Source: Candidatus Falkowiibacteriota bacterium (GTDB lineage Bacteria; Patescibacteriota; Patescibacteriia; JACRDY01). From it: a stretch of 15,824 nt of DNA. A program made the translations under genes and the position numbers. Shown piece by piece: positions 1 through 4,814 of this stretch (the first letter of the stretch is position 1; every line of letters begins with the position of its first letter). The stretch spans positions 1 through 15,824 of the forward strand of contig JACRDY010000040.1 in NCBI GenBank assembly GCA_016218485.1, given 5' to 3'. The notes under the pieces are model-generated. The model was not told the DNA's origin, made no database searches, and was given only the letters and a program-made list of their open reading frames with translations.

Positions 1-1514
1 AAATTTTCAACGAGATGGTTGAGAAAATCCACGAAAGCCGAGAACCCGTCGGGATAATTTCATGGCACCCGGATCGTCTTGCCAGAAACTCGGTGGATGG
101 CGGGCAGATCATCTATCTCATAGACCAAAGCAAAATTGCTTCTTTGCGCTTTCCCACCTTTTGGTTTGAGCCAACTCCGCAAGGGTTGTTCATGTTGCAA
201 GTGGCGTTCGGTCAATCAAAATACTACTCCGACAATCTTTCGGAAAATGTGAGGCGCGGGATTCGTCAAAAACTCCGTCGTGGCGAATGGCCCTCAAAAG
301 CCCCTCTCGGTTATGTGAACAATCCAAAAACTCGGAATATCGAACCGCACGAAATCAAAGCAAAAATCGTTGGAAGGGCTTTTGAGGAATTTTCCGAAGG
401 GAAATACACGCTTGAAAGCCTGGGCAAAAGATTGGCGGAGTTTGGCTTGGAGAGTAAAAACCGAACGCCACTTGCCAAGGCAACGATTCAAAGGATGCTC
501 ACCAATGTCGCTTACATTGGATTAATAAAACATGGAAGCGAAATTTACGAAGGAAACTATCAACCAATTCTTTCTCGGCAACTGTTTGAAGCGGTGCAAA
601 AGAAATTGAAAGAGCGAGCACGACCGAGATATAGCAAGAAGCGACACGATTTTCCATTTGTTGGATTACTCCACTGTGGCGAGTGCGGCGGCATGATTAC
701 CGCACAATTCGCCAAAGGCAATGGCGGCATCTATCGTTACTATCGTTGCACCAAGAAATTCGGCTCGTGCTCGCAACCCTACATCGGCGAAAATCAGTTA
801 GCCGAACAATTACAATCCTTGTTTCAAACAGTTGCCCTTCGCGATGATTGGACAGAGAAAATGTTGGAGCAAGTTGAGATTTGGGAGAAGGAAAGAAGTC
901 AATCATCGCGAACTTTTGTCCAAAATCTGGAGAACGAGCAAAAAGCCAACCAACAGAAACTCGACAAGCTCGTTTCAGCCTATCTCGATAGCGATATTGA
1001 AAAAGAAATTTACCTCGAAAAGAAAGAATGGCTAATGAAACAAAAACTATCCCTCCTCAAACAAAAAGAAGATTTTGGACAAAAGAGAAAGAATTGGGTC
1101 GAACCATTGAGAGAATGGATAAAATCAAGCAGTGAGGCTGAAATTGAGAAGAAATGCCAAAATTACCACGAGTTGAAGCAATCTATGGAAAAAATTGGAA
1201 CGAACCGCCTTCTTCTCAACCGGAAAGTCCAGATGGATTTTTCCGAACCGTGGGGATTTGCCGCGTCCCGCAAGGCGGGACGCGGAGATACCAAGGGGCG
1301 AAGCCCCGAGGCAACCTCATCTGAAAATTTGACTTGTCTTGAATGGTCGGGCTGGCGGGATTTGAACCCACGACCTCATGCACCCCATGCATGCGCGCTA
1401 CCAACTGCGCTACAGCCCGATTGGGGCATCCAACTTTTAGCACCTTTACCCGCCGTAACCCCGAGCGTAGCGAGGGGTGAAGGAGGGCCATGCATGCGCG
1501 CTTCACCCGCCTAA
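1..1514 (+). CDS. large serine recombinase / site-specific integrase, 5' end outside window
   Basis: DNA site-specific recombinase of the large serine family. The reading frame is open from base 3 (I-F-N-E before the Met at 15), so the true start and the catalytic serine lie left of the window. Numbering from the Met at 15: residues 18-24 (HPDRLAR) hold the conserved arginine motif of the resolvase catalytic domain; about 75-200 is the 'recombinase' DNA-binding domain; about 215-258 is a zinc ribbon with Cys221, Cys224, Cys245 and Cys252; about 285-375 is charged, Lys/Glu-rich coiled coil. From about residue 415 the protein looks unnatural: it translates two GC-rich hairpins, then (444-469) the antisense of tRNA-Pro, and stops at 1514. 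The functional end is therefore probably upstream of the tRNA. The gene is more A-rich than its surroundings and is the only plus-strand gene, which fits acquisition by transfer. Family assignment is sure; target site is inference. Confidence 0.92.
   Translation, partial: IFNEMVEKIHESREPVGIISWHPDRLARNSVDGGQIIYLIDQSKIASLRFPTFWFEPTPQGLFMLQVAFGQSKYYSDNLSENVRRGIRQKLRRGEWPSKAPLGYVNNPKTRNIEPHEIKAKIVGRAFEEFSEGKYTLESLGKRLAEFGLESKNRTPLAKATIQRMLTNVAYIGLIKHGSEIYEGNYQPILSRQLFEAVQKKLKERARPRYSKKRHDFPFVGLLHCGECGGMITAQFAKGNGGIYRYYRCTKKFGSCSQPYIGENQLAEQLQSLFQTVALRDDWTEKMLEQVEIWEKERSQSSRTFVQNLENEQKANQQKLDKLVSAYLDSDIEKEIYLEKKEWLMKQKLSLLKQKEDFGQKRKNWVEPLREWIKSSSEAEIEKKCQNYHELKQSMEKIGTNRLLLNRKVQMDFSEPWGFAASRKAGRGDTKGRSPEATSSENLTCLEWSGWRDLNPRPHAPHACALPTALQPDWGIQLLAPLPAVTPSVARGEGGPCMRASPA
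1261..1307. repeat. two adjacent GC-rich hairpins inside the recombinase 3' end
   Basis: A perfect 11-bp hairpin (arms 1261-1271 and 1275-1285, loop of 3) is followed by a 5-bp GGGGC/GCCCC hairpin (1295-1299 and 1303-1307). They interrupt what looks like the natural C-terminus of the recombinase. They resemble small REP-like intergenic palindromes more than coding sequence. On the minus strand they lie just 3' of tRNA-Pro and could act as a processing or termination structure, although no T-run follows. Confidence 0.6.
1344..1419 (-). tRNA. tRNA-Pro (anticodon GGG), CCA encoded
   Basis: The complete 76-nt cloverleaf can be drawn by hand. The acceptor stem CGGGCTG pairs with CAGCCCG. The D-stem is GCGC/GCGC with loop AGTTGGTA. 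The anticodon stem CATGC/GCATG encloses loop ATGGGGT, giving anticodon GGG (proline, codons CCC/CCU). The variable segment is AGGTC, the T-arm GTGGG-TTCAAAT-CCCGC, the discriminator A, and CCA is encoded (1344-1346). The gene lies antisense within the 3' end of the recombinase frame. No consensus promoter lies directly upstream; transcription may come from the promoter at 1910-1938 through a long leader, or from the -10-like TATACT at 1638-1643. Confidence 0.95.
1385..1399. repeat. 15-bp direct repeat, copy A (inside tRNA-Pro)
   Basis: CCATGCATGCGCGCT covers the D-stem 3' strand, the anticodon-stem 5' strand and part of the anticodon loop of tRNA-Pro. An identical 15 bp occurs at 1488-1502. 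It may be a recombinase attachment-site duplication or a remnant of a second tRNA-Pro gene. Confidence 0.7.
1488..1502. repeat. 15-bp direct repeat, copy B
   Basis: Identical to 1385-1399 inside tRNA-Pro; 103 bp apart. This copy lies in the degenerate tRNA-like sequence directly beside the inverted-repeat element. Confidence 0.7.
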
Positions 1515-1613
1515 ATTTTCGCTGCCCATTCAAATCGTTATCTGCTTGATTCAGCTGTCAGCCAATTCAGTATAGACAACTCTGGGAACTGCAGCGAAAT
1601 TTTGGCGGGTAAA
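1502..1613. repeat. inverted-repeat element, copy 1
   Basis: The outer arms TTCACCCGCC (1502-1511) and GGCGGGTAAA (1604-1613) are joined by further pairing of AAATTTTCGCTGC (1513-1525) with GCAGCGAAATTT (1591-1602). A weaker internal helix follows (GTTATCT with AGACAAC). Copy 2 at 3557-3666 has the same orientation, nearly the same length, the same outer arms, and a different but still complementary inner stem. Confidence 0.75.
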
Positions 1614-1632
1614 CCAGCTGCGCCACACCCCG

Positions 1633-1903
1633 AGGCAGTATACACAAACAAAAAACTTCACTACCGACGGGCCGTTAACGATCTGGCTAAAAACTAAGTG
1701 TTGCCAGTTAAACTTCGAATTCCTCATTTACTGCCCTTGCGAGCAATCCCAATGGAACGAGGGAACCTACCGTTAACTATTGGCAATCAGGGTGCACGCT
1801 CAGATGATCACAATCAGCCAAGACGTCTGCTCCCTTTGTACCAGATTGACCCAGAACGTATACAGCCTTAATTCTCTTTGAGAAACGCCGGATAGTGAAG
1901 CTC
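1633..1903 (-). ncRNA. probable long structured leader or noncoding RNA upstream of the tRNA-like element
   Basis: About 270 nt without a convincing reading frame lie downstream of a good minus-strand promoter (1910-1938). Small local hairpins are visible: GTGA-GCT-TCAC and TTCTC-AAA-GAGAA near the 5' end, and CTGGC/GCCAG around 1682-1710. A larger imperfect stem pairs TTCCCTCGTT with AATGAGGAA. GTTAACGG occurs twice. I see none of the conserved signatures of RNase P RNA, tmRNA or SRP RNA. It may be a transcribed leader to tRNA-Pro or an unrecognised RNA. Confidence 0.3.
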
Positions 1904-1909
1904 ACTTTT

Positions 1910-1938
1910 ATTATACCACTGGGCAAAAAAACCAACAA
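1910..1938 (-). promoter_or_regulatory. sigma70-type promoter
   Basis: On the minus strand, TTGTTG (1938-1933) and TATAAT (1915-1910) are separated by exactly 17 bp. The start would be near 1903. It reads toward the tRNA-like element and tRNA-Pro and lies just past the terminator of the three-gene cassette, so it begins a separate transcription unit. Confidence 0.65.
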
Positions 1939-1996
1939 ATGGTTGTCCACCATTGCGGTGGAGAAAAAAATGGTTTTAATTTAGAGGTTTTTTGGA

Positions 1997-2030
1997 GAAA
2001 GAAAAACGGCCGGGGAGATGCCCCGGTCGT
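1997..2030 (-). terminator. Rho-independent terminator of the three-gene cassette
   Basis: On the minus strand the arms ACGACCGGGG and CCCCGGCCGT (one mismatch, loop CATCT) are followed directly by TTTTTCTTTC. It lies about 36 bp after the stop codon at 2066, on the same strand. Confidence 0.85.
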
Positions 2031-2065
2031 CACAAATTCGTCTTCCTTGTCGATGTCGACTGTGT

Positions 2066-2518
2066 TTAGCCCGCCCTACTGATAGTAATAATACCCTCCA
2101 CCCCATCGGCGAGCATCTTGCCCTTGTCAGGCAGCGGCGGCGACACCGCCTGCATGGCGGTACGTAGGCGACGGCGCATCACCAGCAGCGCATCGCGATC
2201 CACCAACAACTGCTGGCGTTTCCGCGATAATTTGTGACGCTCCTTCGGCGACATCAGCCGATCAGATTCTTTGACCGGCAAATCTCGCAACACCTTGTTC
2301 AGCACCGCCAAGGCAAAGTCCAGACGGCCTTTAGCATCGGGCTGCTCGGCAGCCGCTCGCCACTCGTCAAAACTGGTCGTGTGCGTCTCCTGACGTGATG
2401 CTCCTCCCGACCCTTTGCCAGGCTTGAGCTTCACCCGAATAGTAAAACCCGGTATGATGTGCCTGGCCAAAATGTCGGCCTCCGTTTCATCAACCACTAT
2501 CCCATAAATACACGCCAT
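2066..2518 (-). CDS. unrecognised 150-residue protein, third gene of cassette
   Basis: Function not recognised. The frame stays open much further upstream (to 2791), but the ATG at 2518 is preferred because GGAGGAGA stands about 5 nt before it, one of the strongest SD sequences in the window. The N-terminal half (MACIYGIVVDETEADILARH...) looks like a small alpha/beta domain. Residues about 40-55 are Gly/Ser/Lys-rich and flexible. The last 60 residues contain a strongly basic helical stretch (KERHKLSRKRQQ, then MRRRLR) that could bind nucleic acid. There is no signal peptide or membrane segment. It is last in a minus-strand cassette and is followed by a clear terminator. The 100-nt spacer upstream contains two overlapping, mutually exclusive hairpins (GCCACT/AGTGGC and GTGGC/GCCAC), which might modulate its translation. 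Confidence 0.7.
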   Translation of the reverse strand: MACIYGIVVDETEADILARHIIPGFTIRVKLKPGKGSGGASRQETHTTSFDEWRAAAEQPDAKGRLDFALAVLNKVLRDLPVKESDRLMSPKERHKLSRKRQQLLVDRDALLVMRRRLRTAMQAVSPPLPDKGKMLADGVEGIITISRAG

Positions 2519-2618
2519 CGCTGTCTCCTCCAGATCTCCTGTTGTGTTGTGGCTTTTCGCCACTGCTTCCCGTAGTGGCAAACGTTCTCTAGCGGGAAAT
2601 CGCTGACCAGCGCTGGCC

Positions 2619-2918
2619 CTATCTAGACGGCTTGGCTTTGGCATAGCGATGAGTGCCACACCCGGCACAGCGCTGTGCCTTACGTTTGTTGGCAGCGCCG
2701 CAACGCTTACATTGCCACCCGGTGTTTTTACCCGCCTTCTCTTGCATGAGACTACCCCGTGTTGCTGGCCGGTCGGCCAAAATGTACCCACTCAGACGAA
2801 CTCGTCTGCTGGCAATTGATAAACGCGTATCAACTCCCAGCAAACGAAATAAATCCAGCACCTTCCTGTCAGGGTAGTACACGCCGCAGGCATACTCTCT
2901 CAGCCATTCATCCAGCAC
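2619..2918 (-). CDS. small protein with a RanBP2-type zinc finger, second gene of cassette
   Basis: About 99 residues; no overall family recognised. Near the C-terminus, WQCKRCGAANKRKAQRCAGC (residues 68-87) fits the RanBP2-type zinc-finger pattern exactly: W-x-C-x2-C-x3-N-x6-C-x2-C. In eukaryotes this fold binds single-stranded RNA or ubiquitin; four-cysteine ribbons of other types are common in bacteria, so the role here is open. The tail after the finger is basic (HRYAKAKPSR). The N-terminal part is probably helical. The start is uncertain. The GTG at 2918 sits inside the 3' arm of a 21-bp hairpin with GGAAG directly against it, and the frame is open further upstream through that hairpin, so an earlier non-ATG start or a start within the ORF is possible. 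There is no membrane segment. Confidence 0.6.
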   Translation of the reverse strand: MLDEWLREYACGVYYPDRKVLDLFRLLGVDTRLSIASRRVRLSGYILADRPATRGSLMQEKAGKNTGWQCKRCGAANKRKAQRCAGCGTHRYAKAKPSR

Positions 2919-2970
2919 CTTCCAGAATATCCCGTCAGCTTGCTGCGGAATATTCTGGAAGGTGCTGGAT
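2910..2970. repeat. 21-bp perfect inverted repeat over the zinc-finger gene start
   Basis: The arms 2910-2930 and 2950-2970 are perfectly complementary with a 19-nt loop. In the minus-strand transcript the possible GTG start (2918) and its GGAAG lie in the 3' arm, so the hairpin would hide the translation start. The frame is open across the hairpin. No T-run follows, so it is not a standard terminator. Confidence 0.8.
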
Positions 2971-2980
2971 AAAGTTGGGA

Positions 2981-3008
2981 GAGCGGGGAGACATCGGTCT
3001 CCCCGCTC
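2981..3008. repeat. perfect 12-bp hairpin between first and second cassette genes
   Basis: The arms 2981-2992 (GAGCGGGGAGAC) and 2997-3008 are perfectly complementary around a 4-nt loop, 21 bp after the stop at 3030. It is very stable but has no following T-run in either direction. A role in transcript stability or processing between the two genes is more likely than intrinsic termination. Confidence 0.75.
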
Positions 3009-3029
3009 CAGTTGTGTGTATAGCGAGGC

Positions 3030-3428
3030 TCACCAGGCGCCGTTGGCACCATCGGGCCAAAGACTGTCCCGTACGGCAGTCGCTGCCGCATCCAGAACCT
3101 GGAAACTGGCGTCCGGGAAACTGGTGTCACCTGACCCCATCGCCAAACAATAGCGCAGAACCGCGTAGATCCGCTGATCATCGTCCCGAGTGCGACTGGT
3201 GGCTTTCGCAATCTGCTGAAAGCCCGCGAAATCCAGATAACCACTCCTCACATCAAGACGCCTGCCGGCCAGCAACTGCTCCACCAGCGGCATGACCGCA
3301 ACGGGAATCGCCGGCGGAGAATATGCCGAGCCGCCGATGGGCACCAGACCGGCCGCATTGGACGATGCCACCCCAGCAGTACTTCCGCCGCCTACTTCAG
3401 GACCTCTCCCTGACAACGTAACGCCCAT
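3030..3428 (-). CDS. unrecognised 132-residue protein, first gene of cassette
   Basis: Function not recognised. The ATG at 3428 is supported by GAGGAGG 7 nt upstream. Residues 1-40 are Gly/Ser/Ala/Pro-rich and probably disordered. Residues about 45-125 look like a compact, mainly helical domain (LVEQLLAGRRL, FAGFQQIAKA, DDDQRIYAVLRYCLA, FQVLDAAATAVRDSL). It ends in GANGAW. There is no signal peptide or transmembrane segment. It is first in the cassette 3428 to 2066 on the minus strand, followed by a 12-bp hairpin. Its 5' region (3429-3690) contains tRNA-like element copy 2, so it may be expressed from the promoter at 3997-4025 through the attenuator-like leader. Its GC content and strong SD contrast with the envelope and core genes, suggesting separate origin. 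Confidence 0.65.
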   Translation of the reverse strand: MGVTLSGRGPEVGGGSTAGVASSNAAGLVPIGGSAYSPPAIPVAVMPLVEQLLAGRRLDVRSGYLDFAGFQQIAKATSRTRDDDQRIYAVLRYCLAMGSGDTSFPDASFQVLDAAATAVRDSLWPDGANGAW

Positions 3429-3508
3429 AGCTCTGCCTCCTCAAGGTGTGTGAAGCGCTCACGCGCTGTTAACAATGTGCCCCAGCTGACTCTTCAGTCC
3501 CAAACGTG

Positions 3509-3686
3509 TGCTGATGGCCAGGTGCGGGGCGACCTCTTCGCTTGTACGAAGCGTTCTTCACCCGCCCAAATTTAGCTCTAATAATTTAAGGACGTCTGCG
3601 ACTACTCACACATATGTAATCAAAGCAGACAACGTTCTTGTACCGAGCTAAATTGAGGCGGGTAAACCAACCGAGCCCCATCAACA
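3509..3686 (-). ncRNA. tRNA-like sequence interrupted by a 108-nt hairpin element (copy 2), in the leader of the small-gene cassette
   Basis: On the minus strand a closing helix TGTTGATGG (3686-3678) pairs with CCATCAGCA (3517-3509), with one G-T. GGCTC-GGTTGGT, a tRNA D-arm-like piece, follows, then a 108-nt insertion (3665-3558). AGAACG comes next, then an anticodon-arm-like hairpin CTTCG-TACAAG-CGAAG (3551-3536), then AGGTCGC. The T-arm is missing: CCCGCACC follows at once. Outer insertion arms are the same as in copy 1 (TTTACCCGCC with GGCGGGTGAA). The inner arms differ but still pair (CAATTTAGCTC with GAGCTAAATTTG), and a deeper GTCTGC/GCAGAC helix is present. It is a decayed tRNA-Val-like gene or a structured leader element. 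Confidence 0.45.
3557..3666. repeat. inverted-repeat element, copy 2
   Basis: The arms TTCACCCGCC (3557-3566) and GGCGGGTAAA (3657-3666) enclose a second complementary pair (3567-3578 with 3645-3655) and a third (3594-3599 with 3625-3630). It has the same orientation and near-equal length as copy 1 at 1502-1613. Sequence is conserved at the ends and covaries inside. Confidence 0.75.
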
Positions 3687-3701
3687 TACTCTGTCCATAT
3701 A

Positions 3702-3793
3702 ACTGATAGCTGATAGCTGATAGTTGATAGATACCCGTAAGTAATGGACTATCAACTCTCAACTATTAGCTATCAATCCAGCTATCAATCAAC
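3702..3793. repeat. TGATAGC / CTATCAA short-repeat palindrome
   Basis: CTGATAG-type heptamers are repeated in tandem (3703-3731). Inverted forms CTATCAA, AGCTATCAA and AGCTATCAATC follow (3750-3791). Together they form a long imperfect AT-rich palindrome. It is intergenic and contains no reading frame. It lies between the leader terminator (3793-3824) and tRNA-like copy 2. Confidence 0.7.
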
Positions 3794-3824
3794 TGAAAAC
3801 CGCCGCGACTGATCTGTCCGGCGG
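3793..3824 (-). terminator. leader terminator
   Basis: On the minus strand the stem CCGCCG-GAC / GTC-(G)-CGGCGG has loop AGATCA and is followed by TTTTC. It is about 170 nt downstream of the promoter at 3997-4025 and has a perfectly complementary upstream competitor at 3877-3885. Confidence 0.6.
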
Positions 3825-3990
3825 GTTCTGGTTCAAGGTAATACTTTTTACTGAAGCATCTACCCCATACTCCTGACCACCGGACGAGCCTTGGTAAACA
3901 CCAAGACAGCAGCAATAAAATCATGGCTAATCAAAGCCAAGGTATTAAACCACTGCTGAATTGTCCGGGAATAATAAGACATATACACTA
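3793..3990 (-). ncRNA. structured leader with antiterminator/terminator design (riboswitch- or attenuator-like)
   Basis: The transcript would begin near 3990. CCGGAC (3968-3963) can pair with GTCCGG (3885-3880), closing a multi-hairpin domain. Inside it are CAGCAG/CTGCTG, GGCT-TTGATT-AGCC and a perfect CTTGGT-GTTT-ACCAAG hairpin. The segment GTCCGGTGG (3885-3877) is also complementary over nine bases (one G-T) to CCGCCGGAC, the whole 5' arm of the terminator (3824-3816). The two pairings exclude each other: closing the domain frees the terminator, opening it forms an antiterminator. About 200 nt; the length resembles 6S RNA but the fold does not. No known riboswitch consensus recognised. Confidence 0.5.
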
Positions 3991-3996
3991 ACTGGT

Positions 3997-4025
3997 ACTA
4001 TAAAATATTTAGGCTAAAGGGTCAA
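3997..4025 (-). promoter_or_regulatory. sigma70-type promoter of the structured leader
   Basis: On the minus strand TTGACC (4025-4020) and TATAGT (4002-3997) have an exact 17-bp spacer, close to consensus. It lies about 20 bp beyond the ndk stop codon and drives the leader toward the small-gene cassette. Confidence 0.75.
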
Positions 4026-4043
4026 CGATACTTGTCCACACGT

Positions 4044-4649
4044 TTAAGCGCCGCCAAACATGACGTCCTCGTCACTGCGCTGGTAGTCGTAAATTTCAGC
4101 AGTATGGAACCACAGCTCGGCTTCATATTTGGCTTCTTCCGGATTGCCTGAAGCGTGCATCATATTACGCACCGCCCGCTTGTTGGCGTTTGCCAGCGCC
4201 GGTGAATCAACCGAAAAGTCGCCGCGCACCGTACCCGGCGCCGCAAAAGCCGGCAGGGTGTTACCGGCGATCATCCGCACGTTATCAATGGCGTGCAAAC
4301 CCTCAATCAGCAGCGCCACCACCGGACCGGATGTCAAAAACTCCATATTCCAAGAATTGACCATCCGGCCGATGGCTAGTGGATCCATGGTACCCAACCC
4401 TTCTTGAGCGTCCTTGCCATATTTCTCATAGGTGGCGAGCGTCTTCTCACCCATGCCTTTGAGGAATTCCGTACGATCATCCGGGTAATGTTTGCCCACC
4501 AGCTCAGCGTCCGCCCAGACCATTTTCATCGCTACGATTTTCAGACCGGCCTTCTCAAACCGGCTGATAATCTCGCCAATCAGACCGCGCTTGACGGCGT
4601 CCGGCTTGACCAGTACGACCGTCTGTTCTTTTTGCAAATTGTCTGCCAT
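4044..4649 (-). CDS. ndk: nucleoside diphosphate kinase, long form
   Basis: Transfers the gamma-phosphate of ATP to nucleoside diphosphates through a phosphohistidine, balancing (d)NTP pools in the cytoplasm. The N-terminus matches the family well: VVLVKPDAVKRGLIGEI (residues 11-27), then FEKAGLKIVAMKM. FLTSGPVVALLIEG (104-117) and APGTVRGDF (137-145) are also diagnostic. The catalytic histidine is His165 in NMMHASG, where most bacteria have N-x-x-H-G-S-D. At 201 residues it is about 55-60 longer than the usual 140-150. The extra length sits at about 65-100, in a stretch of about 9 residues just before the active-site loop (148-160), and at the C-terminus (DYQRSDEDVMFGGA). There is no SD before the ATG at 4649; a promoter lies 30 bp upstream, so it is probably a single-gene unit. 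Confidence 0.95.
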   Translation of the reverse strand: MADNLQKEQTVVLVKPDAVKRGLIGEIISRFEKAGLKIVAMKMVWADAELVGKHYPDDRTEFLKGMGEKTLATYEKYGKDAQEGLGTMDPLAIGRMVNSWNMEFLTSGPVVALLIEGLHAIDNVRMIAGNTLPAFAAPGTVRGDFSVDSPALANANKRAVRNMMHASGNPEEAKYEAELWFHTAEIYDYQRSDEDVMFGGA

Positions 4650-4678
4650 ATAATGTAATCAATAATTAATTCGGGTTT

Positions 4679-4706
4679 AGTATAGCATAACAATGAAACA
4701 TGGCAA
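4679..4706 (-). promoter_or_regulatory. ndk promoter
   Basis: On the minus strand TTGCCA (4706-4701) and TATACT (4684-4679) are separated by 16 bp. The predicted start near 4672 gives a leader of about 23 nt without an SD sequence. The -35 box directly abuts the inverted repeat at 4707. Confidence 0.6.
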
Positions 4707-4805
4707 GTAGGGGCGAACCCTGGCGGTCGCCCCATATTCGGTCGCCTAAATCAATTCCGAGTAACCGTAAATCACCACCGGGCGACCGCCAGGGTTCGCC
4801 CCTAC
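4707..4805. repeat. 26-bp perfect inverted repeat (GTAGGGGCGAACCC type)
   Basis: The arms 4707-4732 and 4780-4805 are perfect reverse complements (26 bp) around a 47-bp centre; each begins GTAGGGGCGAACCCTGGC when read inward. This looks like the dispersed GTAGGGGCG-type intergenic palindromes of many bacterial genomes. It lies between the end of the comEC operon and the ndk promoter and could act as a stop for read-through, although no T-run is present. Confidence 0.85.
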
Positions 4806-4814
4806 AGGATCGTG

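Larger units (their letters stand above)
1474..1632 (-). ncRNA. degenerate tRNA-Pro-like sequence interrupted in the D-loop by a 110-nt hairpin element (copy 1)
   Basis: Read on the minus strand, 1632-1613 matches a tRNA-Pro 5' end: acceptor CGGGGTG, TG, D-stem GCGC, loop AGCTGGT. A 110-nt insertion (1612-1503) follows. The tRNA then resumes at 1502 with A, GCGC, G, CATGC, ATGG, which matches tRNA-Pro through the middle of the anticodon. The remaining 3' half is missing, but CACCCC at 1479-1474 can still pair with GGGGTG at 1631-1626. The insertion ends pair as TTTACCCGCC with GGCGGGTGAA (10 bp, one G-T), followed by an inner AAATTT/CGCTGC stem. A -10-like TATACT (1638-1643) sits about six bases before the tRNA-like start. 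It may be a pseudogene or a real structured RNA; the sequence alone does not decide. Confidence 0.5.

Noticed and set aside
1216..1533. 105-residue protein on the minus strand
   Set aside because: Translates the tRNA-Pro gene and flanking palindromes; not coding.
1344..1640. One tRNA-Pro split by a large intron, with 5' half at 1632-1613 and 3' half at 1385-1344
   Set aside because: The tRNA at 1419-1344 is complete by itself, and joining the halves would give an acceptor-stem mismatch.
2519..2791. N-terminal extension of the 150-residue protein up to 2791
   Set aside because: The frame is open, but it overlaps the zinc-finger gene and has odd composition; the SD before the ATG at 2518 is far stronger.
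2900..3244. 114-residue protein on the minus strand
   Set aside because: Overlaps the 132-residue gene in another frame and translates the 12- and 21-bp hairpins; no start signal.
2759..3295. 178-residue protein on the plus strand
   Set aside because: Lies antisense to the cassette genes, has no SD and unnatural composition; the minus-strand frames with SDs and a terminator are better.
3793..3990. SRP RNA or 6S RNA
   Set aside because: GTTTACCA and the length are suggestive, but the SRP helix 8 GGAA loop region is absent and the fold is multi-branched, not the single long bubble hairpin of 6S.
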